A stretch of DNA of 64,000 bases from an uncultured Bacilli bacterium. GTDB taxonomy: Bacteria > Bacillota_I > Bacilli_A > RF39 > UBA660. The stretch is taken from the NCBI GenBank assembly GCA_934101425.1, contig CAKOQQ010000003.1:62001-126000 (forward strand), in the 5' to 3' direction. Position 1 is the first letter of the stretch; each line of letters starts with the position of its first letter. Position numbers and translations under genes: made by a program. The notes below the pieces were generated by a model. That model did no database searches and had not been told where the DNA came from. It was given only the letters and a program-made list of their open reading frames with translations. This document shows, in pieces, positions 52,241-60,222 of this stretch.

Positions 52241-52382
52241 CATATTCTTCTCCGATTCTAGCTAATCTTTTTGTTATCTCTTCAAAAGAAGATGTATTCT
52301 TGTTATTTGTATTAATTCCAAGTTCGATACTTATTTCTTCTTTCATCCTTTTTATTGCTTCTTTAGAATTATAGTTTTTCAT
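52224..52382 (-). CDS. alpha/beta-type small acid-soluble spore protein-like, 52 residues
   Basis: An easily missed short gene with a textbook RBS (AGGAGG 6 bp before ATG). The product has the two conserved SASP blocks in order: EAIKRMKEEISIELGI (family form: Mxx-K-x-E-I-A-x-E-L-G-I) and SFEEITKRLARIGEEYV (family form: GEITKRLV-x-x-GE). SASPs coat DNA in dormant spores and are cut by germination protease at a Glu in the first block; ISIELGI keeps the E. It is about 10-15 residues shorter than classic SASPs, lacking the N-terminal arm and most of the linker. Convergent with clpP, 43 bp after thiI. Spore-forming ability is inferred only. Confidence 0.75.
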   Translation of the reverse strand: MKNYNSKEAIKRMKEEISIELGINTNNKNTSSFEEITKRLARIGEEYVKKTG

Positions 52383-52425
52383 ATAGCCTCCTACTTATAT
52401 AATGGCTATAAATAATGAAAAAATA

Positions 52426-53598
52426 CTATAATAAATCATCATAATTATTTGGCTCTAAATTAGTAATAGTTTCTATATTTTCTATACATTCGTCAATCAT
52501 TTTATCAAAATTAAATTTAGATTCTGCTAGTACACATTTTTCTAACTTCGGATTTATAACAGGATGTTTTGGTACAAAAATAGTACAACAATCTTCAAAT
52601 GGCAAAATACTAGTCTCATAAGTACCAATCTTTTTTGCTATTTCAATTATTTCTAATTTATCTAAACAAGCTACTGGTCTTATTATCGGCATATTAGTTA
52701 CTTCATTTATAACAGACATACTAGTTATAGTTTGACTAGCAACTTGGCCAACACTTTCTCCATTAACTATTATAGGTATCTTATGCATTTTAGCAAATTT
52801 GTGAGCTATTCTATACATCATTCTTCTCATTATAGTAATCATATAATCTTCAGGACAAAATCTATATATAGTTTCTTGAATATTAGTAAATGGTACAACA
52901 TGCACTTTTATATTTCCTGAATAATCATTTAATATATTAGCAAGTTTAAGTACTTTATTTTTAGCTTCCATACTAGTATGAGGTGGACTTTCAAAGTATA
53001 AACATTCTATATCAATGCCTCTTTTTAAAGCCATATAACCAGCAACTGGTGAATCAATTCCACCACTTAACATAAGCAAACCTTTTCCCTGAACACCAAC
53101 AGGATATCCTCCACTACCTAAAAGCTCATTAGTATAAATAAATACTCCTTCTAAACGTATTTCTATATTAAGTAATAACTCAGGATTATGTACATCTACT
53201 TTAACAGGATAATTTTTAAGTACAAATCCACCAATTAAATTATTAAAGTCCATAGAATGTATAGGAAAATTTTTATCAGCTCTTCTAGTATTAACTTTAA
53301 AAGTACTAAATTTTTCTTTATCTAATACTTCTTTTACTTTAGCTTTTATATCTTCTACATCTTGTGTAGTTTTATAACAAATTACTACACTATGTATGCC
53401 GAATATTTTTTGTAATTTTTCACTTACTTCATCTACTTTTGAAGTAACAATATACATTCTAACTCTATCTTTTTTTATTTTTATATCATAGTTTTTAAGC
53501 AATGACTTTATATTGTTTTCTAATTTATTTATAAATAATTTTCTGTTATCTTTTTTTGTAGTTAATTCTCCATATTTAATAAGTATCAATTTTTCCAT
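52426..53598 (-). CDS. thiI: tRNA 4-thiouridine synthase ThiI (no rhodanese domain)
   Basis: Sulfur-transfer enzyme making 4-thiouridine at tRNA position 8. An N-terminal ferredoxin-like and THUMP domain (about 1-165) is followed by the PP-loop MLSGGIDSPVAGYMALKRG near residue 178. The C-terminus has FEDCCTIFVPKHPVINP, and the rhodanese domain of the E. coli enzyme is lacking, as in Bacillus, where a dedicated cysteine desulfurase supplies sulfur. Length 390 is normal for this form. It follows the anion permease gene by 9 bp. Confidence 0.93.
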   Translation of the reverse strand: MEKLILIKYGELTTKKDNRKLFINKLENNIKSLLKNYDIKIKKDRVRMYIVTSKVDEVSEKLQKIFGIHSVVICYKTTQDVEDIKAKVKEVLDKEKFSTFKVNTRRADKNFPIHSMDFNNLIGGFVLKNYPVKVDVHNPELLLNIEIRLEGVFIYTNELLGSGGYPVGVQGKGLLMLSGGIDSPVAGYMALKRGIDIECLYFESPPHTSMEAKNKVLKLANILNDYSGNIKVHVVPFTNIQETIYRFCPEDYMITIMRRMMYRIAHKFAKMHKIPIIVNGESVGQVASQTITSMSVINEVTNMPIIRPVACLDKLEIIEIAKKIGTYETSILPFEDCCTIFVPKHPVINPKLEKCVLAESKFNFDKMIDECIENIETITNLEPNNYDDLL

Positions 53599-53607
53599 AT
53601 TTCACCT

Positions 53608-54708
53608 CTATCTAATAATATAAGTAAGTCCAAGTATCATTATCATAAAAAATAAATTTATTATTGTAAATAATCCTAAATAATACCATGATTTATTAGG
53701 TTCATGTTTTAAAAATTCTTTAATCGTTATCAAACTTGCAAGTGAAGAAATAAGAGTTCCTAAAGATCCAATATTAACTGAAATAAGTAAATCATTATAA
53801 TTATTAGTAAATTTACTTAAAAGAACTGCTGTAGGGACATTACTTATAAATTGGCAAGATACAATACCAGTAATTAAAACATTCTTATCTAATAATGATT
53901 TTAAAAAGTCACTAATACTAGTAATTCTACTTATATTTCCTGAAAAAATAAAGAATAAACAAAATGTAAGTAGTAAATCCCAATCCATCATAACTAATGC
54001 TTTTTTATCTAAAATAAAAGCAAGTATTACAATTATTACTATACCAATAGTAAGTGGTGCAGCTCTAAATATAACTAATAAAGATAATAAAAACATAAAC
54101 AAGTATATCACTATTTTTGTTTTATTAAAAGATATTTTATCATCATAATTAAGTTTTAATGGCTCTTTTTTTACAAAAATAATAGGAAGTAATATAAGTA
54201 AAAATAATACCAATAAAAATTGAGGTAATAAAGTTTTAATAAATTCTAATGTTGGTATATTATAATAAGAATACAAATACAAATTTTGTGGATTACCATG
54301 TGGAGTTATCATACCACTCATATTAGCAGCAATTGTTTGCAAAATCATAGTAAATGCAAAATATTTCATATTATTTGTACTCTCAAGAACAATATACGTT
54401 AGCGGAAGTAAAGTAATAAGTGACATATCATTTGCTAAAAATAAATCACATATAAAAGTTAACACTATAAGTGCTAATACAATACTTCGTGTATTTTTAA
54501 ATAAATATACAGTTTTCTTAGAAACCATCTGAAAAAAATTAGAATTCTTTAAACATTGAACGACAACTAATATACAAAATAAAGAACCCAAAGTTTTAAT
54601 ATCAAAGTAGTTAATATATTCTTTATCTACTGGGACAAATAATACAGTAATAAAAGCAAGTATAAAAACTGTAGTAGTTACAGGATTATTTTTGATACTT
54701 TTTAACAT
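53608..54708 (-). CDS. SLC13/ArsB-like anion permease
   Basis: A 366-residue protein with about ten membrane helices. Recognisable pieces: an N-terminal PVTTTVFILAFITVLFVP, LANDMSLITLLPLTYIVLES (clamshell helix with conserved Asn-Asp), MITPHGNPQNLYLYSYYN (the hairpin NPQN-type motif of the CitMHS/ArsB superfamily), and FISNVPTAVLLSKFTNN near the C-terminal hairpin. This suits a sodium- or proton-linked carboxylate or oxyanion carrier. It is shorter than usual (about 420), mainly in the C-terminal half. Substrate not readable. Confidence 0.75.
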   Translation of the reverse strand: MLKSIKNNPVTTTVFILAFITVLFVPVDKEYINYFDIKTLGSLFCILVVVQCLKNSNFFQMVSKKTVYLFKNTRSIVLALIVLTFICDLFLANDMSLITLLPLTYIVLESTNNMKYFAFTMILQTIAANMSGMITPHGNPQNLYLYSYYNIPTLEFIKTLLPQFLLVLFLLILLPIIFVKKEPLKLNYDDKISFNKTKIVIYLFMFLLSLLVIFRAAPLTIGIVIIVILAFILDKKALVMMDWDLLLTFCLFFIFSGNISRITSISDFLKSLLDKNVLITGIVSCQFISNVPTAVLLSKFTNNYNDLLISVNIGSLGTLISSLASLITIKEFLKHEPNKSWYYLGLFTIINLFFMIMILGLTYIIR

Positions 54709-54773
54709 ATTATCACCAATTATATTTTAACAAATATTATATTTGTTAGTAATAGTTATTTACATTTTTATAC

Positions 54774-54802
54774 AAAAAAAGGAAATAAAATTATTTATTT
54801 CC
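54774..54802 (-). terminator. terminator of ezrA
   Basis: GGAAATAAA / TTTATTTCC hairpin and T-run on the minus strand, overlapping the ezrA stop codon. Confidence 0.75.
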
Positions 54803-56506
54803 ATATAAACTAAGTAATTTATTATAAATACCAGGTTCTACTCTATTTATAGTATTTATTGTAAGTTCTAATGACTTTTTATACTCTCCTTTAAAGAATA
54901 ATACTTCAGAATAACTTAAATTTTTATTAGTTTCTTCATGCAATGCACGATATTTATTACCATATACTATAGCCATTTCAGCAAACATAGCCGTTTTAAG
55001 TAATTCTTTAGTTTTATAAAGTAATTTTAATGATAAATCTCTAGCTGTATCTACTCTTGTATTTAAAGTAGAAATAGTTATTGGCTTTTTAGATAATTCC
55101 TTAACAATTTCTTTAATAGCCATTTGAGCTTCATTTAATTCTACATAATAACTTCTAGGAATTACAGGTAAAGTATAATCTCTCATTTTAGCTTTAGCAT
55201 CTTTTAATATTTCAGTTATTTCGCCTAGTTGTTGTCTTGCTCTTACTTCATCAGCTTTCATACTACTTATAGCATCTAATGAAGTATCAAGTCTGTCTTC
55301 AATAGCCGCTAACTTTAAGGATAATATTTCAATTTCCTTAATTAATTTAGTGTAAGAGAATGTATTATTACCAGTATGTTCCATAAGAGATTTATAATCT
55401 CTATTTAAATTTTTAATTTCAGTATTTACATTTTTAAGTAATTCTAATTCATCATCTTTTAAATCATATAAATTTTTAATATCATCTATTTGACTAAAAA
55501 TTTCTTTAATTAGATTATTCATCTTATCCAATCTTTTTCTAAAATTAAAGTTGTCATCTTCGTATTCTTTTCTAGCTTGTTTTTCATGTTCAAAATCACC
55601 ATATAAAGAATCAAAATAATCTAGTAATACTTTTAATTCAAATAAACTATCTTCTAAATTTAATAATTTAGCCCTATCATAAATATCTCTTATCTTTTTA
55701 TAAGCTTCTTCAATATTATATTCAACATTTAAATAATCTAGAGGATAACCCATCTTTTGCATCTTCTTATAAATATCTTCAGAAGTTTTAATCTTTTTAG
55801 GTAATATATTAGTACATAATAATACAATTGTAGGCATTTCTTCTAATATAGTTTCCATATGTTTTAATAATTCATTAATTGCCTTAATAATTTTAGTTAC
55901 TTCTGTATATTCATTATTATCCATAGCATTTTCAAATTGTTCAAAATATGAGCTTATATTTTCAAATTGATTATCAACATTAGTAGCTAATTCCCCATAT
56001 TCATTTCTTTTATCTTTATACTTTTGTAAAAGTTCACGATAATTAGCCTTCAATTTAGTTATAATTGCTCTATTCTTTTCTTCACTTGTAGTTATTTCTT
56101 TTATTTCTTCAAATAAAAAATTTGAATTAGCTCTTACTTTATAAAGTTCCATTTCTAGTTTAGCAATTTTATACATTGTACCTTTATAATCCATTTGTGA
56201 AAGAGAGTACTCAGCTTCCAAAAGCATATCAGTTATCTTTGGAATTTGATACGTTTTTATATTATTTAATCTTTCTTTCCATTCATTATACATTATTTCT
56301 AATTTTTCATTTTTTAAGAAAGATTCAATTTTTGCAAGTTCTGGAACAATTGGTGCACTCTCAATTTGATTCTTTTCATAATTTATTCTATCCAATACCT
56401 TTTGGTATTTTTTATTTTTAGCAGATTGCATTAGGTTTAAAGCAACAGTAACATTAACTATCGCTAATACAAATATTAAGATTGCAATAAAGATTATACT
56501 ATCCAT
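54791..56506 (-). CDS. ezrA: septation ring formation regulator EzrA
   Basis: Membrane-anchored inhibitor of FtsZ assembly found in Firmicutes. One N-terminal helix (IIFIAILIFVLAIVNV) is followed by an almost wholly helical cytoplasmic part of spectrin-like repeats; the segment LEMELYKVRANSNFLFEEIKEIT and the C-terminal KTAMFAEMAIVYGNKYR are consistent with the family. Length 571 matches. It is a single-gene unit, divergent from rpsD. Its presence argues for a rod or coccus with a canonical FtsZ division system. Confidence 0.9.
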   Translation of the reverse strand: MDSIIFIAILIFVLAIVNVTVALNLMQSAKNKKYQKVLDRINYEKNQIESAPIVPELAKIESFLKNEKLEIMYNEWKERLNNIKTYQIPKITDMLLEAEYSLSQMDYKGTMYKIAKLEMELYKVRANSNFLFEEIKEITTSEEKNRAIITKLKANYRELLQKYKDKRNEYGELATNVDNQFENISSYFEQFENAMDNNEYTEVTKIIKAINELLKHMETILEEMPTIVLLCTNILPKKIKTSEDIYKKMQKMGYPLDYLNVEYNIEEAYKKIRDIYDRAKLLNLEDSLFELKVLLDYFDSLYGDFEHEKQARKEYEDDNFNFRKRLDKMNNLIKEIFSQIDDIKNLYDLKDDELELLKNVNTEIKNLNRDYKSLMEHTGNNTFSYTKLIKEIEILSLKLAAIEDRLDTSLDAISSMKADEVRARQQLGEITEILKDAKAKMRDYTLPVIPRSYYVELNEAQMAIKEIVKELSKKPITISTLNTRVDTARDLSLKLLYKTKELLKTAMFAEMAIVYGNKYRALHEETNKNLSYSEVLFFKGEYKKSLELTINTINRVEPGIYNKLLSLYGNK

Positions 56507-56599
56507 ATTATCACCTAATATAATTTTATCATAATTTTACAAATTTTGATATTTTTTTTAACAATAATTGAATATATATTACTAAATATAAGTTTTTGC

Positions 56600-56628
56600 T
56601 TGACTTATAAAGGTAAAACTTATATAAT
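56600..56628 (+). promoter_or_regulatory. promoter of rpsD
   Basis: TTGACT, 17-base spacer, TATAAT, giving a 5' leader of about 150 nt before the start codon. Confidence 0.85.
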
Positions 56629-56634
56629 TATATG

Positions 56635-56788
56635 TGCGTAGCAGCGTTATTTAGAAAAATATAATGTGTTTATTCCCTATAGGGGTTATTCTTATTATAA
56701 GCTGCTTATTAAGAATATTAATTTAAACACCCTATATTTTGGCTAGATAACCTTATCTATTGCAAATAATAGAGAAAGGAGAATATAT
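56635..56788 (+). ncRNA. rpsD 5' leader with nested pseudoknot, probable S4 autoregulatory element
   Basis: Three nested pairings can be drawn. The outer stem is GTGTTTA (56666-56672) with TAAACAC (56724-56730). Inside it ATTCTTA (56688-56694) pairs with TAAGAAT (56710-56716). The loop of the inner stem contains GCTGCT (56701-56706), which is complementary to AGCAGC upstream of the outer stem (56640-56645), forming a pseudoknot. A further inverted repeat TAGATAA / TTATCTA precedes the RBS. Bacillus rpsD is controlled by S4 binding to a pseudoknotted leader, so the same role is inferred. Confidence 0.65.
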
Positions 56789-57391
56789 ATGTCAAGATAC
56801 ACAGGTTCAACATATCGTAAAAGCCGTAGATTAGGTTTTTCTGTTTTAGAAAACGGAAAAGAATTAGCTAAAAAACCTTATGTTCCAGGACAACATGGAA
56901 ATAAAAAAGGTAAAAAATTATCTAACTATGGTGTACAATTACAAGAAAAACAAAAAGTTAGATTCATGTATGGTGTTAATGAAAAACAATTCAGAAAAAC
57001 ATTTGAAGAAGCTGGCAAATTAAAAGGTGTTCATGGCGCAGATTTCTTAAAATTATTAGAAAGCCGTTTAGATAACTTAGTTTATAGAATTGGTTTTGCT
57101 ACTACAAGAAATGGAGCTAGACAATTAGTAAATCATGGACATATCACTGTTAATGGTAAAAAGGTAAATATCCCTTCTTATCGTTGTAAACCAGGTGATG
57201 TAATTGCTATTAAAGAAAATGATAGAGACTTAGCAATCGTTAAATCTTCATTAGAAGCTTTATTAAATAGAGTTGAATTCATTACTTATGATGAAAACAA
57301 AATGGCTGGTACTTATGTAAGATATCCAGAAAGAAGCGAATTAAATCAAGACATTAATGAATCATTAATAGTTGAATTCTATAATAGATAA
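56789..57391 (+). CDS. rpsD: 30S ribosomal protein S4
   Basis: Primary 16S rRNA-binding protein that nucleates the 30S body. The N-terminal segment SRYTGSTYRKSRRLGFS, the central LESRLDNLVYRIGFATTRNGARQLVNHGHITVNGKKVNIPSYRCKPGD (S4 RNA-binding domain) and the C-terminal LIVEFYNR are all family standard. The four zinc-binding cysteines of some S4 proteins are absent. Length 200. The RBS is AAAGGAGAA. The plus-strand gene stands alone with its own leader and terminator. Confidence 0.98.
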   Translation: MSRYTGSTYRKSRRLGFSVLENGKELAKKPYVPGQHGNKKGKKLSNYGVQLQEKQKVRFMYGVNEKQFRKTFEEAGKLKGVHGADFLKLLESRLDNLVYRIGFATTRNGARQLVNHGHITVNGKKVNIPSYRCKPGDVIAIKENDRDLAIVKSSLEALLNRVEFITYDENKMAGTYVRYPERSELNQDINESLIVEFYNR

Positions 57392-57397
57392 TAAAAT

Positions 57398-57436
57398 AAA
57401 GGACTTTAAGATAATCTTAAAAGTCCTTTTTTATTT
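57398..57436. terminator. terminator of rpsD, usable in both directions
   Basis: AAAGGACTTTTAAGA-type stem (AAGGACTTTAAGA / TCTTAAAAGTCCTT with one bulge) flanked by an A-run and a T-run between the convergent rpsD and the 339-residue prepilin-like gene. Confidence 0.85.
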
Positions 57437-57461
57437 TATTTTTACTTATTTTTTAAACTAT

Positions 57462-58481
57462 TTAGGAAATAATAGATTTTGAGATAGTTACAACTGGACG
57501 TACGCCGGTACGACTTGCATTTTCCACAAATCCACCAAATGTGCTCAAAGCACCATCTCTGAATATATGCCATGAATGGGTAGAATCCCCAGAATATGCA
57601 GTATTTGTCCAGTAACCATATGCATTAGCATCTTCAACATTACATCCATATGTTGTGCATTCCAATGTATTATCAAATAACCATCCATATTTATTTGTTC
57701 CTATATTACCTTTATATGATGTGTTAGAATTTGTATGTAAATAGTAAAAATTGTTGTCCCAATTTGGATATCCTGTTATCTTAGCTATTTCACTTGCTTC
57801 TATTAGTCTAGCATTTATACTTTTATTCCAACTTGATGTATCACTTTCTAATTGTACTTTTAATTCAACTGGGCCATTAGCATTTGTACCAGAAGATGCC
57901 CATGCAACAAATGCTGTCGTATTATGATCTAGTAGTAAATTAACTTTATCAGTTCCTTCATCATTAAATGCATACCACTTCATACATCCTGTTTTAGTTC
58001 CTGTAGTGCTTACTGCTTCAGTGCTTGTGCATTTAGTGTTTGTTTCTGGATTATAGTATACTACTGTTCCATTTGCATATGTAGTTACCTTTGGAATGTC
58101 TATAGCGCATTCATTTTCACCTGTTTTAGTGCTTGTAATAGTTCCATCTGATGATACTTCTACACAGTATCCTGATATATACATTTTACCACTTACATTA
58201 CCATTATTATCGTAAGTGAGATTACCTTTCTTAGCTTGTTCTCCATCGTATTTTAGTGTATTACTTGATAAATCTATATCACGAGTAGCATCTCCTTCCA
58301 TTACATTTTGCATATAATGTGTTTTTGCAGCGCCTACAATACTTCTTGCACTTGCTTCTGCTGCACTTTTTTTAGATTCTTCTATAATATTTAATACTGC
58401 AGGGGTTGCAATTAAAGCTATTACTGCTAGTATTACTATTACTGCTAAGAGCTCTATTAGTGTAAATCCTTTCTTTTTCAT
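57462..58481 (-). CDS. type IV prepilin-like surface protein
   Basis: A 339-residue protein with a canonical prepilin N-terminus (MKKKG, then FTLIELLAVIVILAVIALIATP), cleaved after Gly, and a long helix with YMQNVMEG. The C-terminal 200 residues form a module with four or so cysteines ending GVRPVVTISKSII. This module is also found, inserted inside a repeat, in the 1150-residue protein at 30 kb, and resembles modules seen at the ends of gut Firmicutes surface proteins. It has no wall anchor. The gene follows a terminator and AAGGAGGG; a short leader and hairpin precede it. No ComG or Pil assembly genes lie in the window, so the pilus machinery must be elsewhere. Confidence 0.8.
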   Translation of the reverse strand: MKKKGFTLIELLAVIVILAVIALIATPAVLNIIEESKKSAAEASARSIVGAAKTHYMQNVMEGDATRDIDLSSNTLKYDGEQAKKGNLTYDNNGNVSGKMYISGYCVEVSSDGTITSTKTGENECAIDIPKVTTYANGTVVYYNPETNTKCTSTEAVSTTGTKTGCMKWYAFNDEGTDKVNLLLDHNTTAFVAWASSGTNANGPVELKVQLESDTSSWNKSINARLIEASEIAKITGYPNWDNNFYYLHTNSNTSYKGNIGTNKYGWLFDNTLECTTYGCNVEDANAYGYWTNTAYSGDSTHSWHIFRDGALSTFGGFVENASRTGVRPVVTISKSIIS

Positions 58482-58510
58482 ATTCCCTCCTTCTATTTAT
58501 AAGAAAACAA

Positions 58511-58550
58511 AAAACACAAAAATCTAGGAAATTCCTATTTTTTGTGTTTT
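58511..58550 (-). terminator. hairpin ahead of the prepilin-like gene (possible attenuator)
   Basis: AAAACACAAAAA / TTTTTGTGTTTT stem with an internal TAGGAATTTCCTA and a T-run on the minus strand, 30 bp before the prepilin start codon. It could stop transcription started upstream. Confidence 0.7.
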
Positions 58551-58622
58551 ATATATACGACTAATAATTAAGTTATTTGATATGACTATTTTTCTACAAA
58601 AATAGACATAATTACTAGACAT
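58524..58622 (-). CDS. possible 32-codon leader peptide
   Basis: A short reading frame MSSNYVYFCRKIVISNN... starts at an ATG preceded by AAGGAAGTGAGG and ends at a TAG inside the terminator hairpin. Stop placement inside the hairpin is what ribosome-linked attenuation would need, but no run of a single amino acid codon is obvious. It may be accidental. Confidence 0.25.
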   Translation of the reverse strand: MSSNYVYFCRKIVISNNLIISRIYKTQKIGIS

Positions 58623-58646
58623 ATACCTCACTTCCTTACTATATTT

Positions 58647-58675
58647 AGTATATAGTTTTTTATTTTATTTGTAAA
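58647..58675 (-). promoter_or_regulatory. promoter of the short leader before the prepilin-like gene
   Basis: TTTACA, 17-base spacer, TATACT, followed by about 120 nt of leader, the hairpin and the prepilin-like gene. Confidence 0.55.
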
Positions 58676-58695
58676 GTTATATTTTTTTTGCAAGC

Positions 58696-59023
58696 AAAAA
58701 AAGGAGTCTGTCAAACATCCTTTTTTTGTTGCGGATAATTCCCCCCTCGGTTATATTTGACAGATATAACTGAAGGGATATCAAGATCCCGCGAATGCAC
58801 ATTTAGTTAATAGCTTGATATATGCATAAACACTATTAATATTTAACATAAATTATATAACACTCTTTATCTTAATTTTGTTTATTCAACTCATTAATAT
58901 AAATTATAAAATACTTTTTACGCTAACATACTAAGAACTTGTAATTTAATAAAATTACTCGATTGTACTTAACCTGTATACACAAATTATAGTACCTTTT
59001 GGTATATCTATGCTCTATTAACT
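58696..59023 (-). ncRNA. unidentified structured RNA with own promoter and terminator
   Basis: A stretch of about 330 nt without a credible gene is bounded by a strong promoter and a terminator stem (AAAAAAAGGA / TCCTTTTTTT). The 5' end TAGTTAATAG is the exact complement of CTATTAACTA some 205 nt downstream, closing a large domain. A GC-rich 3' domain follows: GTTATAT-CTGTCAA-ATATAAC inside a stem with GCGG and CCGC at its base. CTGTCAAA in that loop is complementary to TTTGACAG in the terminator loop, so they could form a kissing pair. TATCAAG and CTTGATA can also pair. I see no match to tmRNA, RNase P, SRP, glmS or T-box hallmarks; a 6S-like or a new riboregulator are options. Confidence 0.5.
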
Positions 59024-59029
59024 ATTTAA

Positions 59030-59058
59030 ATAATATCATTCATAATAAAATTAGTCAA
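59030..59058 (-). promoter_or_regulatory. promoter of the structured RNA
   Basis: TTGACT, 17-base spacer, TATTAT, located after the stop of the M3-like peptidase gene, with no start codon or RBS following. Confidence 0.75.
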
Positions 59059-59092
59059 TAGGTAAAAAAATATTTTTTTATTTTTTTGTAAA

Positions 59093-60127
59093 CTAATGTA
59101 ATGGATATCTACCTATTACTTTTTTAATAGATTTTACTGCATCATCTGTTAAAAACATAGAAGTTATAACACTATCATAAACATGACCTACATTTTCATT
59201 AAATAATCTAAGTAATTTAAAACATTCTTCTTTATCAACTACATATATAGAATAAAAATACATAGCTAATGTTCTAGATAAAATATCATTTATTGTTTCC
59301 TTACAAATAGGATTATATAAAGTATTAAATGATTCTTTTTCTAAATCATAATCAGTTATATGATGTAATTCTCCAACATAATAATCAGTTAACATTATAA
59401 GTGAGTCATAAAACTCTCTTTCCTTTGCAAGTAAACATTTTCTAAAAGGTCCATCTATATTTTCATGTATAAATGCAAGTTCTAAAAATCTAGGAAAAGC
59501 TTCTCTATATGTACTAAAATGATAACATAGGATATCTTTTTTAGAATGCATATTTTCAATTTGATATGCATGAGCTACTTCGTGTGGTAATGTTTGAGCA
59601 TCTCTAATTGATTTATAAATTGATGTAACATAACATTCATTTTCATGAAAACATAGTCCTTTAGCTTTTTCATCTTTATACTCTTTATTACTTATAAATA
59701 CATTTCCTTTTAAAAGACGTAAAAATAGTTCATACATTGGTTTAGAAAAGCCCTTAAAAAAGTCTTCAACTATACCTAAGAAAGCTTCTTCACTTGCCTT
59801 ACTTTTATATATCATGGGGGATGATGATAATCTAGTATATGTTGTAGCATTATAAATATCACATAGTCTATCTTTCATATTCAAAATATCTTCAAAACTG
59901 TCAGTTCTAAAACTAGATGTAATAGGAGAATGAAGTTCTAAATATGATTCGCTTGGATAATATTTATTTCTATATAAATTAGCTAAGTCCTCATCAAATA
60001 ATCTAAGCATATCTATATATGCTGAATATCCTATCTTTAAGTATCTTTGTTCTTCCAAACTAGATGAATTTACCTCTTTTATTATTTCATCTAACCTAGT
60101 AGTTATTTTTTCTTTTTTCCACAACAT
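59093..60127 (-). CDS. M3-family-like zinc metallopeptidase, short form
   Basis: A 344-residue cytosolic protein with the zinc motif LPHEVAHAYQIEN (HExxH) near residue 183 and a downstream Glu in YREAFPRFLELAF near 210. The flanking helical segments (YRNKYYPSESYLE; YDSLIMLTDYYVG) recall oligopeptidase F/M3 enzymes, but the length is about 60 percent of that family, lacking most of the N-terminal lid. The start ATG at 60127 has AGGTGGGG upstream; a GTG 9 bp earlier is less likely. A peptide-trimming role is inferred. Confidence 0.65.
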   Translation of the reverse strand: MLWKKEKITTRLDEIIKEVNSSSLEEQRYLKIGYSAYIDMLRLFDEDLANLYRNKYYPSESYLELHSPITSSFRTDSFEDILNMKDRLCDIYNATTYTRLSSSPMIYKSKASEEAFLGIVEDFFKGFSKPMYELFLRLLKGNVFISNKEYKDEKAKGLCFHENECYVTSIYKSIRDAQTLPHEVAHAYQIENMHSKKDILCYHFSTYREAFPRFLELAFIHENIDGPFRKCLLAKEREFYDSLIMLTDYYVGELHHITDYDLEKESFNTLYNPICKETINDILSRTLAMYFYSIYVVDKEECFKLLRLFNENVGHVYDSVITSMFLTDDAVKSIKKVIGRYPLH

Positions 60128-60165
60128 AAACCCCACCTAGTTAGCTATTATAACATAATTACTTT

Positions 60166-60206
60166 ACAAAAAAAAGAATTAGTTCTATTTTACTAATTCT
60201 TTTGCT
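60166..60206 (-). terminator. terminator of the deoC-tyrS operon
   Basis: AAAAGAATTAGT / ACTAATTCTTTT hairpin with T-run on the minus strand, about 20 bp after tyrS. Confidence 0.85.
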
Positions 60207-60222
60207 ATATTTTGCAATTATG

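Noticed and set aside
58690..59060. tmRNA, RNase P RNA or SRP RNA in the large gap
   Set aside because: No tRNA-like ends with CCA or tag frame, no GAGGAAAGTCC-type P4 core, and no SRP helix 8 motif were found.
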